Below, piece after piece: positions 38,501 through 48,731 of a stretch of DNA of 64,000 nt. Each line of letters opens with the position of its first letter. Within the stretch, counting starts at the first letter, position 1. The stretch spans positions 14,794,202 to 14,858,201 of the forward strand of contig OX421507.1 in the NCBI GenBank assembly GCA_949126835.1, read 5' to 3'. The notes below the pieces were generated by a model. That model searched no databases, was not told the DNA's origin, and saw nothing but the letters and a program-made list of their open reading frames with translations. Both the position numbers and the translations under genes were made by a program. This DNA is from Anisus vortex (lineage: Eukaryota; Mollusca; Gastropoda; Planorbidae).

Positions 38501-40001
38501 TGGAGTTTGCTTGACCCTTTCCCCAATTTCTTTACTTACACAGACACCTTTTGTTCAGCAAACGAATGTACTGACTGGGATCATTCCAGTTGGTCAGCTA
38601 GCTCAACAAAGCTTGACATCACAATTGGTCAACATTTCCGGAAACCAGTTTTTGACAAACACTCAAGGAAAATATCTACCGCACAGTGAATTGATAGGAT
38701 CAAAAGTGCTTCAGTTAGTTCAAAGCACTCCCTCAACAACTTGCTCACCTTCTACGGCTAGCTCAGTACATTTAACAAACCAGATTAGTCCTGTTTTACT
38801 TCAAACTAAACATGAAGTTCCTTGCAATTGGCCTAACTTAAAGAAAAGCATGTACTTTTCTGTTCAGTTGAGCTGTGGGCGACCTTTCTGTAAGCTGAAG
38901 AAAAAAGACCACTATCATTGTTTAGATTGCAATCAGGCTTTCTCTGATCCTGCCAGACTTAGAACACACTTAAGCAAACATGGTTTTAAATTTCAAAAGT
39001 CTGTAGGTAAGAACAACACTGCTACCAACCCCAGAGTGCCAAAAGCTCTAGGTTTAAACATGGCCTACAGGCTGGATAAAGAAAAAGAAATCCTTTCTGA
39101 TGCTGAAGATGCAGAAGACTTAGTCAACTCATCTCTCAATTTACAGCCCTCTGTATTTGCAAATATGGTTGCAGCCCCTCTGAAGAATGAGAGTGTGGCA
39201 CTAACTCCAGCCCTGAATGGCAATAGAGAACCTGTTGGTGATTCTGACAAAGAGAAGACTTGTTTGATTGGGAATGACAGTAGTTTCCTGGACACTTCCT
39301 CACTTTCAATAGATGAAGAGAGCAGTGAGTCATCTCTGAATGTTTCCTCTTCAAGCCTGACTCTATGTTCATCACTGTCCTCTCGGCAGTCTGGAAGCAA
39401 ACGCTCCTTGGAACCTGAAGCTGAAACTCCAGAACCCAAGAGAAAATGTAACGGCAAGGAGAGCCAGCTGGGTGAAATTCCAGGAGGATACAAGAGAGTG
39501 AGATGTGGAGAGGATTGTGGGCATATTCGTTGCGCTTACAGGCAGACTGTAACGCACTACCACTGCACTCGGGATAACTGTGGCTATGGTTTTAGTGACA
39601 AGTTGCGCATCTGGCAACATCGTGTCCGCCATGAGCGACTTGATGCTCTGATGGGAAATGAATTCCAGCAGTTTAGAGCATCTGTTAGTTGCGCCAGGCC
39701 TGATTGTGAATTCAATGTAAGAGCCTCCCACTTCCACTGTCTGAAATGCTTGTATTCCTGTTCCGACTCCAGTAAAGTTCCAGCCCATCGAAAATATCAC
39801 GCCAAGCTAGACAAGATCAGCAGTAACGGCTTTCTGAAGTATTCAGGCACATCAGACTGCCAGACGGCCAGCTGCTCTTACTTTCGTAAACAGACTCATT
39901 ACCATTGCACGTTTTTTGGCTGCAAGCATGCTGTACTAGGACCTTCCCAGATGGCAGCTCATAAACAGAAGCATGTTCTAGGACAATCTATCCTTCAATA
40001 A
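24925..40001 (+). CDS. CASZ1: Castor/CASZ1 zinc-finger transcription factor, complete, 11 coding exons
   Basis: Coding exons: 24925-26509, 29181-29319, 29448-29535, 29925-30089, 30628-30844, 31336-31473, 33830-33963, 34849-35843, 36503-36746, 37190-37307, 37669-40001. All introns are GT-AG and all phases close, giving 6156 nt (2051 aa plus stop). Twelve castor-type modules (C-x4,5-C ... H-[YFI]-H-C ... H-x3-H) are seen, starting near residues 581, 638, 698, 757, 1160, 1217, 1342, 1397, 1676, 1890, 1948 and 2004. The paired 'HYHC' arrangement is specific to the castor family. Long vertebrate CASZ1 has 11 fingers and Drosophila castor fewer. The family encodes nuclear DNA-binding regulators of neural, cardiac and vascular cell fate that recruit repressors such as NuRD. 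The exon 1 acceptor (24897) shows at least one upstream 5' UTR exon. The one uncertain junction is exon 7, whose acceptor sits in a 32-unit array. Confidence 0.93.
26510..29180 (+). other. CASZ1 intron 1
   Basis: It contains a SINE (28250-28485, plus strand) and a possible unclassified repeat at about 27180-28010, which is locally A/C-rich without stable frames. A short GT repeat is near 27050-27070. The donor is GTAAGTG and the acceptor ATTATTTCAG. Confidence 0.6.
28250..28485 (+). mobile_element. SINE copy in CASZ1 intron 1
   Basis: It starts GGGGTATGGTGGCAGAGTGG (tRNA-like A-box). It continues with the family body: GGGTGTCCTTAGCTCTGATG, GGTACCTGACCTTAGTTGGG, TAAAGTAAAGGCGGCTGGGC, GCCGTGGCCACAGAAACTGG, CTGCCCTATGGATCAAATTG. 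It carries one copy of the segment that is 22-fold repeated at 15149-15874. Confidence 0.75.
29181..31473 (+). CDS. CASZ1: CASZ1 coding exons 2-6 (zinc fingers 1-3 and the N-half of finger 4)
   Basis: Exon 2 (29181-29319) encodes a basic linker ([18 protein letters not shown]) also present before the fingers in castor proteins. Exon 3 gives CGGKLC...HYHCLDC; exon 4 completes finger 1 (H...H at about 614-618) and starts finger 2. Exon 5 completes finger 2 and starts finger 3 ([13 protein letters not shown]). Exon 6 completes finger 3 (KHKSYH) and starts finger 4 (CQYSNC...HIHCIRPG). Introns therefore split each finger between its HxHC core and its terminal H...H. Exon 6 ends in phase 1, so exon 7 must supply 2 nt to complete the glycine. 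That fixes the frame required of the exon 7 acceptor. Confidence 0.9.
31025..31115 (+). mobile_element. Degenerate SINE body fragment in CASZ1 intron 5
   Basis: GGGGTGAAATTTAAGAGCTG followed by CTGGACGTTGCACTAGCTAC and ACAATTC aligns with the SINE body (GGGGTAAAGTAAAGGCGGCT, GGGCATTGTGCTGGCCAC, ACAATTC). Only the central part is left. Confidence 0.45.
31221..31372 (+). repeat. 75-bp tandem duplication across the CASZ1 exon 6 acceptor
   Basis: The segment around TTCTTGTTCATAATTTTAG plus AGAAACA...GCTATCAC occurs twice, 75 bp apart (landmark catc at 31226 and 31301). The downstream copy is the functional acceptor: exon 6 starts at 31336 and reads EKHKSYH. The upstream copy keeps the pyrimidine tract and AG but has changes such as AGAAACAAAAAAGC and no usable exon body, so it is a decoy or relic. 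Confidence 0.8.
31636..31985 (+). mobile_element. LINE reverse-transcriptase C-terminal fragment in CASZ1 intron 6
   Basis: Plus-strand translation gives [20 protein letters not shown], then in shifted frames [16 protein letters not shown] and [16 protein letters not shown]. These are the typical RT-thumb and C-terminal region of molluscan LINEs. Frameshifts and a deletion leave it dead. It may be the same family as the tails at 4400-5140 and 45886-46140. Confidence 0.75.
32218..33877 (+). repeat. 52-bp minisatellite: 32 copies of the CASZ1 exon 7 acceptor and zinc-finger start
   Basis: The unit is GTTGTCAGTATGTCCTCCAT, TCATCCATCCAACTTTACTC, CCACAAATCCAG. Starts run from 32218 to 33830, exactly 31 x 52 bp apart with no indels. 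The last unit breaks off after CTCTCACAA and continues as the true exon 7. Each unit equals the last bases of an intron (AATCCAG) joined to the first 45 nt of the exon, so the original duplication spanned the splice junction. Variation is limited to CCTCC/CCTAC, CATCC/CACCC and TCCC/TCTC/TTTC/TTCTC. Units 11-17 and 25-31 share the same variant order, which indicates a later block duplication of 14 units. All three forward frames are open across it (561-589 codons). Confidence 0.97.
33830..33963 (+). CDS. CASZ1: CASZ1 coding exon 7 (C-terminal half of zinc finger 4), last unit of the array
   Basis: Joined in phase to exon 6 it reads [24 protein letters not shown], completing finger 4 (HIHCIRPGC ... 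H-x3-H) with the expected linker, and ends NLK|GTACAG in phase 0. Using the first array acceptor (32217) instead keeps the array in a frame that stops at 33881. Array acceptors at units 2, 5, 8 ... 29 are in frame with exon 7 and would add multiples of 156 nt. Exon 7 starting at 33830 is the simplest reading because it restores a normal finger without repeat peptide. Transcript data are needed to settle it. Confidence 0.78.
34849..35843 (+). CDS. CASZ1: CASZ1 coding exon 8: disordered linker with CtBP-like motif, 8-aa repeats and acidic tract
   Basis: It encodes about residues 823-1153 between finger clusters. From 35089 it holds eight tandem octapeptides of type EQPATLNR (24-bp units). Then follow PQDLS at residues 975-979 (a PxDLS CtBP-binding consensus), an acidic run of mostly D (about 35446-35516) and several K-x-E sites such as VKMEVD, IKDEA and VKTEE, which resemble SUMO consensus sites. 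The C-terminal end ([20 protein letters not shown]) is basic and helical-looking and leads into finger 5. The donor is CG|GTAAGA, phase 2. Confidence 0.88.
35089..35271 (+). repeat. In-frame 24-bp coding minisatellite in CASZ1 exon 8
   Basis: The unit GAGCAGCCCGCCACACTGAA plus CAGA encodes EQPATLNR. There are about eight copies (variants [37 protein letters not shown]). Period 24 keeps the frame, so copy-number change would only lengthen or shorten the linker. Confidence 0.9.
36000..36230 (+). mobile_element. SINE copy in CASZ1 intron 8
   Basis: Body motifs are GGAGGGTGTCCCTAAGTCTA, CCCAGCTCTGACTGGGTACC, TAAAGTAAAGGTGACTATGC, TTGCCACAGAAACTGGTGAA and TGCCCTATGGATCAATTAGG. The head is divergent. 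It lies in intron 8 in the sense orientation. Confidence 0.75.
36280..36368. repeat. Short C-rich tandem repeat, three copies of about 29 bp
   Basis: The unit TATGACCCTTCCCCCCACCC ACTCAACG repeats three times, about 130 bp upstream of the exon 9 acceptor. It is pyrimidine-rich on the coding strand. Confidence 0.75.
36503..37307 (+). CDS. CASZ1: CASZ1 coding exons 9-10 (zinc fingers 5 and 6)
   Basis: Exon 9 (36503-36746) encodes complete finger 5 ([20 protein letters not shown]...HARFH) and the first half of finger 6 (CHVANC...HYHCNW). Exon 10 (37190-37307) completes finger 6 (TNCTHAI...RLEHYRIH). Finger 5 is the only one of fingers 1-6 not split by an intron. Exon 10 ends in phase 1. Confidence 0.9.
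37669..40001 (+). CDS. CASZ1: CASZ1 coding exon 11: AT-hook, zinc fingers 7-12 and C-terminus
   Basis: The exon begins after TTCACCTCAACAG and runs to TAA at 39999-40001. An AT-hook core (KRRGRPPK, about residue 1286) precedes fingers 7 and 8 (about 1342-1435). A long S/T/P-rich linker leads to finger 9 (about 1676-1712, CGRPFC...HYHCLDC). A serine-rich acidic linker (about 1720-1880) includes a basic KRKCNGKE patch, and fingers 10-12 (about 1890-2043) close the protein, which ends GQSILQ. That six fingers sit uninterrupted in one exon while fingers 1-4 are split by introns suggests a different history for the two halves. An ATG at 37614 lies upstream of the acceptor in intron sequence and is not the start. 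Confidence 0.92.
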
Positions 40002-43000
40002 TATCTTTGCCCGCTAAGCAATGCAATCCGTGTTATACATTTACACATGAAATTATGTTTATCTGTACTATTTATATTTTGCAAACGTTATAGTTGTTAC
40101 ATTCTCAAAATGTTATCCAACTGCTGCTAAAGTCATACACTTTAAAAAAAAAAATTTTTTGTTCTTAACTATCCCAGGCTTCTTATATTCTATTGAAAAT
40201 GTATCTAATGTATAAGTTGTGTGTTTCTATTTTCTATTGAGCATTTTTCACAGCAAATTTTTACTCCCCATTCAAATATATATTGCAGTACAAAGTACTT
40301 GAAAAGGTGAGAACTATAGTGATCTCAAATAAATAATTGGGGGCGAATAAAGATTTTGAAACACAAGCTTAGTCACCAGTACTAAAAAAATAAACAAGTT
40401 TAGGTTTCTTTATATTTCAAAGGCTAGTAAAGTTGGAAACAACTGATAATTTGTACTCGAGTGTATTTTTGCCCTGTATATATGTATATACACACCAACT
40501 AATTTATACAAATTTAAGTGTCAGTAGTTATGATGAAAATACTTGTTGATTTCATAATTACTTTTTTTTTACCTAGGCAACACTATTTAAAGTACAGAGG
40601 CTGTATTTTAAAGACTAATGTTCACCTTTGTATTCATGTAATATTTTTCTTTGTAAAATGTTCTAATTTACTGCATTGCTGTATTGCCTCAATATGTTAT
40701 GCTCTCTTCTGAAAAAAAAAAAAGTTGTAAGAAAAAGCTATAGGTCAATGGCCACTGGTGAAGATTTTTTTAACATCCATAAGAGAAATGGTAAACTATT
40801 AACTAATTTGTTTTTCTTTTTACGTGCTATGCAATTGGGATTACTGCTGACTAATTTACAGCAAGGTAAACTCTTTGGAAAGGACAGAGCTCTTTTTTTT
40901 TCTTTTTATGCATACTAAAGTGTGTTGATGTGTTGTTATGCAGTAAAATTTACTGCTGAATTATTCATTTGTTTGGGACTTTTATTGGCCCTTTTACTTT
41001 TCATAGATGTTTTTTGTTTACATTCATGTGTTTTTCCAAGTACTTTCAGAATATGGATTTTTATGTATTTGAAAACTAAAATCTAATTGCAAATGAGAAA
41101 ATTCTTATATTTTTAACAGAACAACAGGGTTGGTATTTTTCTTTTAATTATAAAGCATAAATAATAGAATTGACAATTGCAACTGTTGAAATATTAGGCC
41201 ATACATTGAAATTATGCAAAAGAAATGACTGCTGTTTTATGAACTAAACTGCTGAATTTTATACCTTTACTATGTTTTTGTGACCAGAAATATTTTTGTT
41301 ATGTTTATAACTTTAGCAATTTTTTTAAATTTTGACTTATATGTTTTTAAACAATAATTGTTCATTTCTTGTACCCAAGACAAATGTTAAAGTTGGTGTT
41401 TTTTTTTAGTGTTTTACAATAATTAGTTTAATAATGTGTTGTTTTTTTCTCTTTCTCTCTGACTGCTGTATTAAGTAATAAAATTGACACCATTAAATTA
41501 GAGATGACCAGCGTTGAATTGTTCATAGTATTCACAGCCACTATTTTGCCATATATTTTGTACAACTGGCAACCCAACGTCTAGTTTCAATGTTAATGAT
41601 TATGTTACTAGCTTTTTGAAAACTTTCCATGAGAGAAAAACCAATGCACTGACTCCTTAACTGAGCCTTTAAAAATGAAAAACACCATTCCATCCATTGC
41701 AACTTTGTGTGTTCTCCCCATCTCACAAACTGCTGGTTTTGTTGAGCATTCCTTAACTGTTTATCAATATTTCAATATTTGTGCACTGCTGCTGACTTTA
41801 AAAAAAAATTATGTCTATGCTGTTTTTTTTTTATATATATACCAAAACAAATATTTTAATGTTATTTTGAGTTGTTGTTTTGAAATCTGTACTGCTGAAT
41901 ATTTTTAAGATGCTACCCAGAATTCCACTAAGTGTTTTATTATTTTGTTTTGAAGAAAAAACTTAAGTCTCTCGTCAAATCCTAATCATTTCAGCCGAAA
42001 AAACTTTTTTTAAAGCCATATGAAAAGAATGCCTGTGATTATATATTTTGTTCCATTTTAAATTAAAATATGCTGAGATTCTCTTTTGAATGAGCAAAGC
42101 TGTAAGAGTATTTAATTGGTTTTCATACAGTCTAACTCTTTGTTTTAACTCTTAATAGTTTCCCTCTTTTTTTTTTTTTAAATTAGGGTATGCTTTTGTA
42201 TAATGAACAAAAGCTTTTTATTCATGTTTTCTTCTTTCCTCTTGCATCAGATAAATACAACTAAGTATAATGGTAGATTCACTGTGAAATAATATAAAAT
42301 TGTTTAATAACTGTTGTTATTTTTTTCATCTCCAAGTCCTAAACATTCCGGCATTATCAACAATAGAATATTAATATTGAATTACTCTCTTAATTATTGT
42401 AAAAAGCACAGGCTTAAAGTTTATTTTTTTTTAATGACTTATCAACCAACCAGTGAGGTCTTATAAATTTACATTATATAATGTATTGACCTTGTCTCGT
42501 AATCTGCTGGTGAGGAAACATCATTATTTCCTAAATACTTTTAAAAAACCTAAACTAATATTCAGTTAATGTTATATTGTAAAATTAAAATTTCAAAATA
42601 TGAAGCCTATTTTTTGGATATAGATTATTATATATAAATTTATTTACCATATTTATACATATGCATATATTTATATGAATTAAATAATTTCAATAATAAA
42701 TCCCATGAATAGACTTTGCATTGTGCATTTTGTGTAACATTGCATGGTATTTTTGTTATGAAAAACATGGACAAATATATACAATGATTTTATCATTTAC
42801 ACATCCAATGCTTTTGAAATCTATTTAACTTATTATGTTTTTTTTAATGCAATTATTTTATCACTGTATTATGTGGTTTATTTTATTGTTTTTTGTAATG
42901 AAAATGTCTTGAAAAATCTCAATCAATTGTCTGATTGTTCATAATTAGACTTACATTACTGAAGGGGGAGATGGGGTTGATGTGAACAGTGCATTGTCAT

Positions 43001-45840
43001 TTGCAAAGGTTTTAGCCAGAGAATAACTGCCTCCAAGTATCAGCTTAAAGTATTCTAATTTCTAATCTGTATTTGTATGAGTTCAAAATAGGAAAATGCT
43101 TACTAGAACAGTTTCTCACATAAATGAAGAGTATATTATTAAGTTAATGAACAGCATGCAAATTAAATTGATTCGGGTGGATGATGAATGTAACACTATA
43201 ATATTATTCCTAGGATATTCTGTAGGACACAGTGCATGGCATTCATCACGTTTTCTATTTTGGGGGATTTCTTTTTTTCTTTCACTCTGTAATATGCACC
43301 TCTTTTCAACAGAATGAATTATAAGGTTTTTTTTTTTTTCATACCGGTAACTCTTTTTTTCTATCAAAATAATTTATGTTTTAAAAGGGTGTTTCCTTTT
43401 CTTGTAAGTAAATAAATCATTTACACACAAAAAAAAAACACAGCCCCAAAGTATGAGAAGTTATTAAAAAAATATTTGTTTTCATGACCTTTACTTAAAA
43501 ATGTTTCTACTTTACGGTAGTAAGTGCACTTTATTCTGGTAAATTCTTTTGTGTTTTTTTTTTGGCTTTGTTTACCCAAAGTACTGTTATAAAAGTCTGC
43601 ATTTTGGGTACATTAGATACAAAAGAAATTATTATTTTTATTCTTTCTTTAATTGGACAGTTTTTGTGTGGAAAGATTTGCATATCTAAACTTGTTTGAG
43701 ATTCATTTATTTTATAGCTTCTGGCTTACACTAAAGGATGCAAGTTCTTATTAACTTTTTTTTATTTCCTCTCATGAAATTGTCAGCTTAAGATTAAAGT
43801 ATTGATTTATCTTAAAAAAAAATAATCTGAAAATCAATTTTTTTACAGAAAACACTTAAATTGAACACATTTTCGTTACTTAGTTTTGCATTTCGCTTTC
43901 ATTGCAGCCAGAATATTAATTCTTTCACTTGTTTTTGCAGCCCAATACAGTAGTTAAAAAATAAAGCCATTTATGGATTTGTTCTGTAGTGTACATCCCT
44001 GTTATGTCAAATGTGAAATATGAATGGACTGTGACCATTGCGCTGTTAGCTCTTGCTTAAACTGGATAACTTTATTTTATCCTGTATTTGAGCCAGAGTC
44101 ACAAAAATGATTTTTTTTACAATTTCAATTTTAATCTGTTTTTGCTGTGAATTTGTACATGATATTAGTGCATCAATCTTTTCTACGTTTCTTTTGAGCC
44201 TCAGTAGCCATTTTATTGCGAGCATGTACAGTCACTCAATGTCAAAAAGAACTTTTGTTATGCCAATTTTTGGTCTACCAAATAGCTAATTCTTTTTTTA
44301 AGCAGAATGAAAGGAAAAACTCAACAAGTAACTTGTTTGTTTAGAACACTGATGGATTGAAAAAATTTTGTTAATAAATATTAGCCTTTTGTGAAATGAT
44401 GTAACTCAATTACTGATAACTAAATAAATATAAGAAGCAATGGACATGCTTAAAAAAACAACTTCTAAGACTTGAGATATAACCTTTTATTGAGAATACT
44501 AAGCTAATAATTGAGGCCCTTTGTTCCCACAGAAATAAGCAAGTAAGCAATCCCTTTCAATCCTTGTCCTATTATTGTATCAACTATTTGCAAATGTGGG
44601 TTTGTATGTAGGGAGAGAGATTATTTTCTTATTAAAACACGGCATAGTACTGTGGATTTTGCATATGCATATTGTAATTATATTCTCTCTGTGTTTATGT
44701 GCTGTTGGTTTGCATTGATGGAAGAGCATAGGAAAATAAGTTGAATATTTATTCACTTTTGGTTGGTGTTTTTAACAAATGTAAACTTATTATTTTGCCA
44801 TGTGTCCAGGCAACCAGAAATCCACCAATGTTAATCATAATTGTATTTGCTTCATTTTTGGTTTTGTTTCTTATCCAGAATCAATTCTAATTAACGTAAT
44901 CAAGACACATTTTTAAAAGACTAAAAATTATTTCTGCTCAAAAAAATTTTTAAGGTTCTTCATTTCGTTTCAGAGTTAAGACTTTAAAAGTTTTTTGTTT
45001 TTTTAAATTAATTCCTTTTAATTTTATTTTACTGTTAAAGCCAAACACGTTCATATGTGATACATATTTATTTTTCTTCATTTTTAACATTTGAATGTTT
45101 TTGTCAAGATTTACATGTATGCATAGGTTATTTTACTTTACTTTTTTATAGGTTATGTATGAACACTATCCAATTTCTTGGTCAGCATTTAAAAAAATCT
45201 TTTATTGTCAACTTTTTTTCTTACATTGTCATGATTTATTGAATTCTCTTTATATCACAGAACAAAACACATTTAAAAATGTTCTTTCTTTTTTCCTTTC
45301 TCTTTTAATTAAAAGTGGTTCTACTAACTGACATTGCAGGGAAAGCAGATAAGGCATAAAAATGTAGGTTGTACTGAATTTTGAACCTTTTTATTATTCT
45401 TTTGCTGTTATGTGTTTGATCTTGAATGAGCCTCGTTTCATGATTGCAAAACTTTGGTTGGAAAAATATGTTTGTATGGCTACAGATATATGTTTTTTTT
45501 ATTAGTTTAAAATAATGGGCTGCTTGCAAGAACTTTTTTTTTTCAAAAGAATGTATTATGTGCTGGAGACACCTCAGAATAATGATTATATATTTTTATA
45601 CTAGAAGAATGTTTCTCTTTGCATATTTAATTTTATAATAAAGAAATTTCATCTTTCTAAGAAATGTTAGCAGACACAATAATGCAGTCTTCACACAAAT
45701 CTGTATACCATAAGTTGTTTGTATTAGTGATTAGTGGATTAGGATTTGTTTTGGTTTATACATTTCATTTTAAACTGTGCATGTACCCAGATTTCCTTTT
45801 TTTTTTTTTTTTGGCCATCGTCTTTTTCAATAAAGCCTAA
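40002..45840 (+). other. Probable long CASZ1 3' UTR and flank, no transposons
   Basis: This is about 5.8 kb of AT-rich, single-copy-looking DNA with no recognisable exon or repeat, unlike the rest of the window. Candidate poly(A) signals AATAAA occur near 40329, 43408, 43962, 45638 and 45829. The last, in CTTTTTCAATAAAGCC, directly precedes LINE sequence. A long 3' UTR with alternative polyadenylation is plausible for a developmental regulator but is inferred only. Short open frames here have no family motifs. Confidence 0.45.
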
Positions 45841-45885
45841 AAGAACAACAAAAAAACAAGATTTTTTTTATTTTTTTTTTGCCAG

Positions 45886-46140
45886 TATAATATTGTAACA
45901 GTACAGGGTGGAAGAAAGAAAGCAGGCAGAAGAGACAATGGGATGATTACATCAAGGAGTGGACTGGCTTGTCTCTTGCAGATTCCCAGAGGGCGGCGCA
46001 GGACTGAGACGAATGGCATAAAATCATCCAACTGTAAAAAAGTGGTGCCCCAATGATCCTCACTCGGGTTATGGGATAGGTGAAGGTGAAGAATATTGTA
46101 AAAGATACACCATCTAGCCAGTAGTATGTGCAAAGGCTGG
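45886..46140 (+). mobile_element. LINE C-terminal tail, degenerate
   Basis: Plus-strand translation gives GRKKAGRRDNGMIT-type sequence in one frame and QWDDYIKEWTGLSLADSQRA in another. The latter is the standard 'W.D.IKEWTGL...S.RAA.DR..W..I' tail of molluscan LINEs. It is followed by CCCCAATGATCCTCACTCGG and GGGATAGGTGAAGGTGAAG. Frameshifted and truncated. Confidence 0.65.
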
Positions 46141-46534
46141 GGTTAGATGTTCATCTTCCCATGGGTCATGGGAACAAGAAATAAAGAAAGCGGAAAAGCA
46201 CAGTTAACACACAAAATCATGGTTAATCATGTATGTTTAATAGGGAAATAAAGTGTATATAAAAAACATTAAAAAAATGATTTTGTGGGTCAGAATGGTG
46301 AATGCAGATGAAAATTTGATAGTATATCTTGCCTAAGGCTTAACGTCTATGTGCCATGTTTCAGATTGATAGGAGGATGGGAAGTTGTTAAATAAGCCTT
46401 CAGAAGGTCATTTCGGTCACCAGCCAGTCTGAAAAAAAAGTTTTGCTAAGATAATATGAACGATCTACAAAAGGCTCAAATGAAAAATATGATGTTAATT
46501 ATTTTACTGAATGTGTGGCCTTTGTGACACTTTT

Positions 46535-48268
46535 CTTTATCTTATACATTACAGACGCTCCTTCTATAAAGAAGATTATTGTGTCCTACGCTCATCCGTG
46601 GTCCGAGTCTAGTCTTGCATTTTTATTAATGTTTTAAATGATGTTATGTTATTGGTTTTCCTGGTTTGTTCAGGCAACCCATTCCATGTCCGAATGCCAC
46701 TCGGGAAGAAAGAGTACTTATATGCATTTGTTCTCGCATAAAGGACAAGGAAAGTGTTTTAGTCTTTATGTTTATCTGAGCTTTGCAACAGGTTGTTATT
46801 GTGTTGGATTTCTAAATTAGAGTTTAATGCCTTATGTATTATTACTACTTTACTCTTTGCCCTTATGCCCTCTAGTGTTTCTAGGTTTAGTGATTTGACT
46901 AATGGTGTTACTCTTGTTAATTGGGAATATTCACTAGTTATGAACCTTGCAGCTCTTTTTTGAATTTGTTCTAATTTGTTAATGTTTTCCTTAGTTGATG
47001 GGTCCCATACAGATGCTGCATATTCTAGTATAGGCCTAACTAATGTGAGATAGCATTTTAGTTTTATATTCTTATTACATTTGTAAAAGTTCCTTTTTAT
47101 GAATCCTAATGTTTTGTTTGATTTTTTAATTACTTCATCAATATGAGGGTTCCAAGATAATTTATCATTTATTGTTACTCCCAGATACTTAGCATTGTTA
47201 GTTTGAGTTAGTTCTTTACCATGAATGAAGTAGTTTGCTATTATTTGTTTCTTTTTCTTGGATACCCTTTATTAGTTGGCATTTTTATGGGTGAAAAGAC
47301 ATACTCCAGTTTGATTCCCATTTTTGTAGTTCATCTAGGTCTTTTTGTAAAAGTTCACTATCTTTTCCTGTCTTTATTATTCTATAAATTATGCAATCAT
47401 CTGCAAATAATCTTACTTTTGTTCCTGTGTTGATGCAATTTGGCAGATCATTAATGTAAATTAGAAATAGTAGGGGCCCTAGAACAGTTGCTTGTGGAAC
47501 TCCTGAGTTTACTGTTATTGGTGATGACTTAGAGCCATTTATTATCACTGTTTGTTCTCTGCCTATAAGAAAGTCCTGAATCCATTGATGTAAGGGACCA
47601 GAGATGCCAAAGTATTTAAGTTTTTTAAGAAGACTAGAATGATGAACTTTATCAAATGCTTTTGAAAAATCTAGTAATATAGCATCAATTTGGTTGTTAT
47701 TATCTAATCCCTTAGACAAGTCATCTATTAAGCCTATTAATTGAGTCTCACATGATCTATTTTTCCTAATGCCATGTTGGTGTGGGCACAGTGCATTAAG
47801 TTTGTATAGATGATTTACTATACTACTATATATTATATGTTCAAGTAATTTACATGTTATGCTTGTTAGGGAAACAGGTCTATATTATAATTTCCGGGAT
47901 CAGATTTATCTCCTTTTTTGAAAAGGGGGGTTACATTGGCTAATTTCCAATCTTTGGGCACTTTGCCCTGGTTTAGAGAGGCGTGAAAAAGTATTTTAAA
48001 GATTGGAGATATTTCATTAGTTAGTTCTTTAAGCAGTCTTGCTGGTATTTCATCCGGACCAGAAGCTTTGTTTACTTTTAAGTTGGTAAGGAGTTGTTTA
48101 ATGCCTTTTTCATCTACATTTATATTTCCTATCTCTTCTAGTTTGTTTAAATTTATCAATATTTCTTTGTCACCTGGATTTGAAAAGGATGATGCAAAGT
48201 GTGTGTTTAGGATATTAGCTTTAGTTTCATTATCAATATAATAATAATCATTATCTTTCCAACAAGTG
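46535..48268 (-). mobile_element. Jockey/CR1-like LINE, 5'-truncated, inactive
   Basis: Minus-strand reading gives reverse transcriptase motifs in order. About 47866-48159: NKASGPDEIPARLLKEL, VPKDWKLANVTPLFKKGDK. About 47285-47719: LLDFSKAFDKVHHSSLLKKL, GVPQATVLGPLLFLIYINDL, FADD catalytic box. Below 47280: KYLGVTINDKLSWNPHIDEV and RPILEYAASVWDPST. Frameshifts at about 47875 and 47290 and the missing endonuclease domain make it dead. PQA replaces the usual PQG. Its 3' tail also occurs alone at 7517, 49012 and 58418. Confidence 0.88.
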
Positions 48269-48730
48269 AGACTACTTTCTCAAATAATTGATTCAATTGA
48301 AGTTGGCGATCCAGTGAAAGTTTAATTTTTTATTAAATAAGTAGTGGGCTGTTGACAGGCAAGTGAGTGTGTGTCATACTAATTAAAGCACGACTAATTT
48401 TCCTTTTTTAATTTATTTATCAAATTAATTATAGAAAGTAAAATTGTTGACGCCAACATATCTTGACCCCCCCCCCCCCCTCCCCGCATGTCAACAATTG
48501 TCTATTTGACTCGTATGATTTTGGAAAATGTAACCCTCGCCACAGCAAAATATAAAACACCTCAGTCGTAGGCGTTTGTAGATAATTTAATTATTATACG
48601 ATATTAATAAAGCGAATATCTTTGAAGACATATTTTCATCCGGTCTTAACGAATGCTACGTTGCCTACCGTGTTTAATTTTATGAGAATTTAAAAAAAAA
48701 GTACAGGAATTTATACACTTTTTTTTTTAT

Positions 48731-48731
48731 A
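48731..48731 (+). other. SPCS1 5' flank
   Basis: The region between the LINE end (about 48268) and the SPCS1 ATG (48732) holds a C run near 48467-48480 and a T-rich tract ending at 48729. No TATA box or other promoter element is assigned. Confidence 0.3.
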
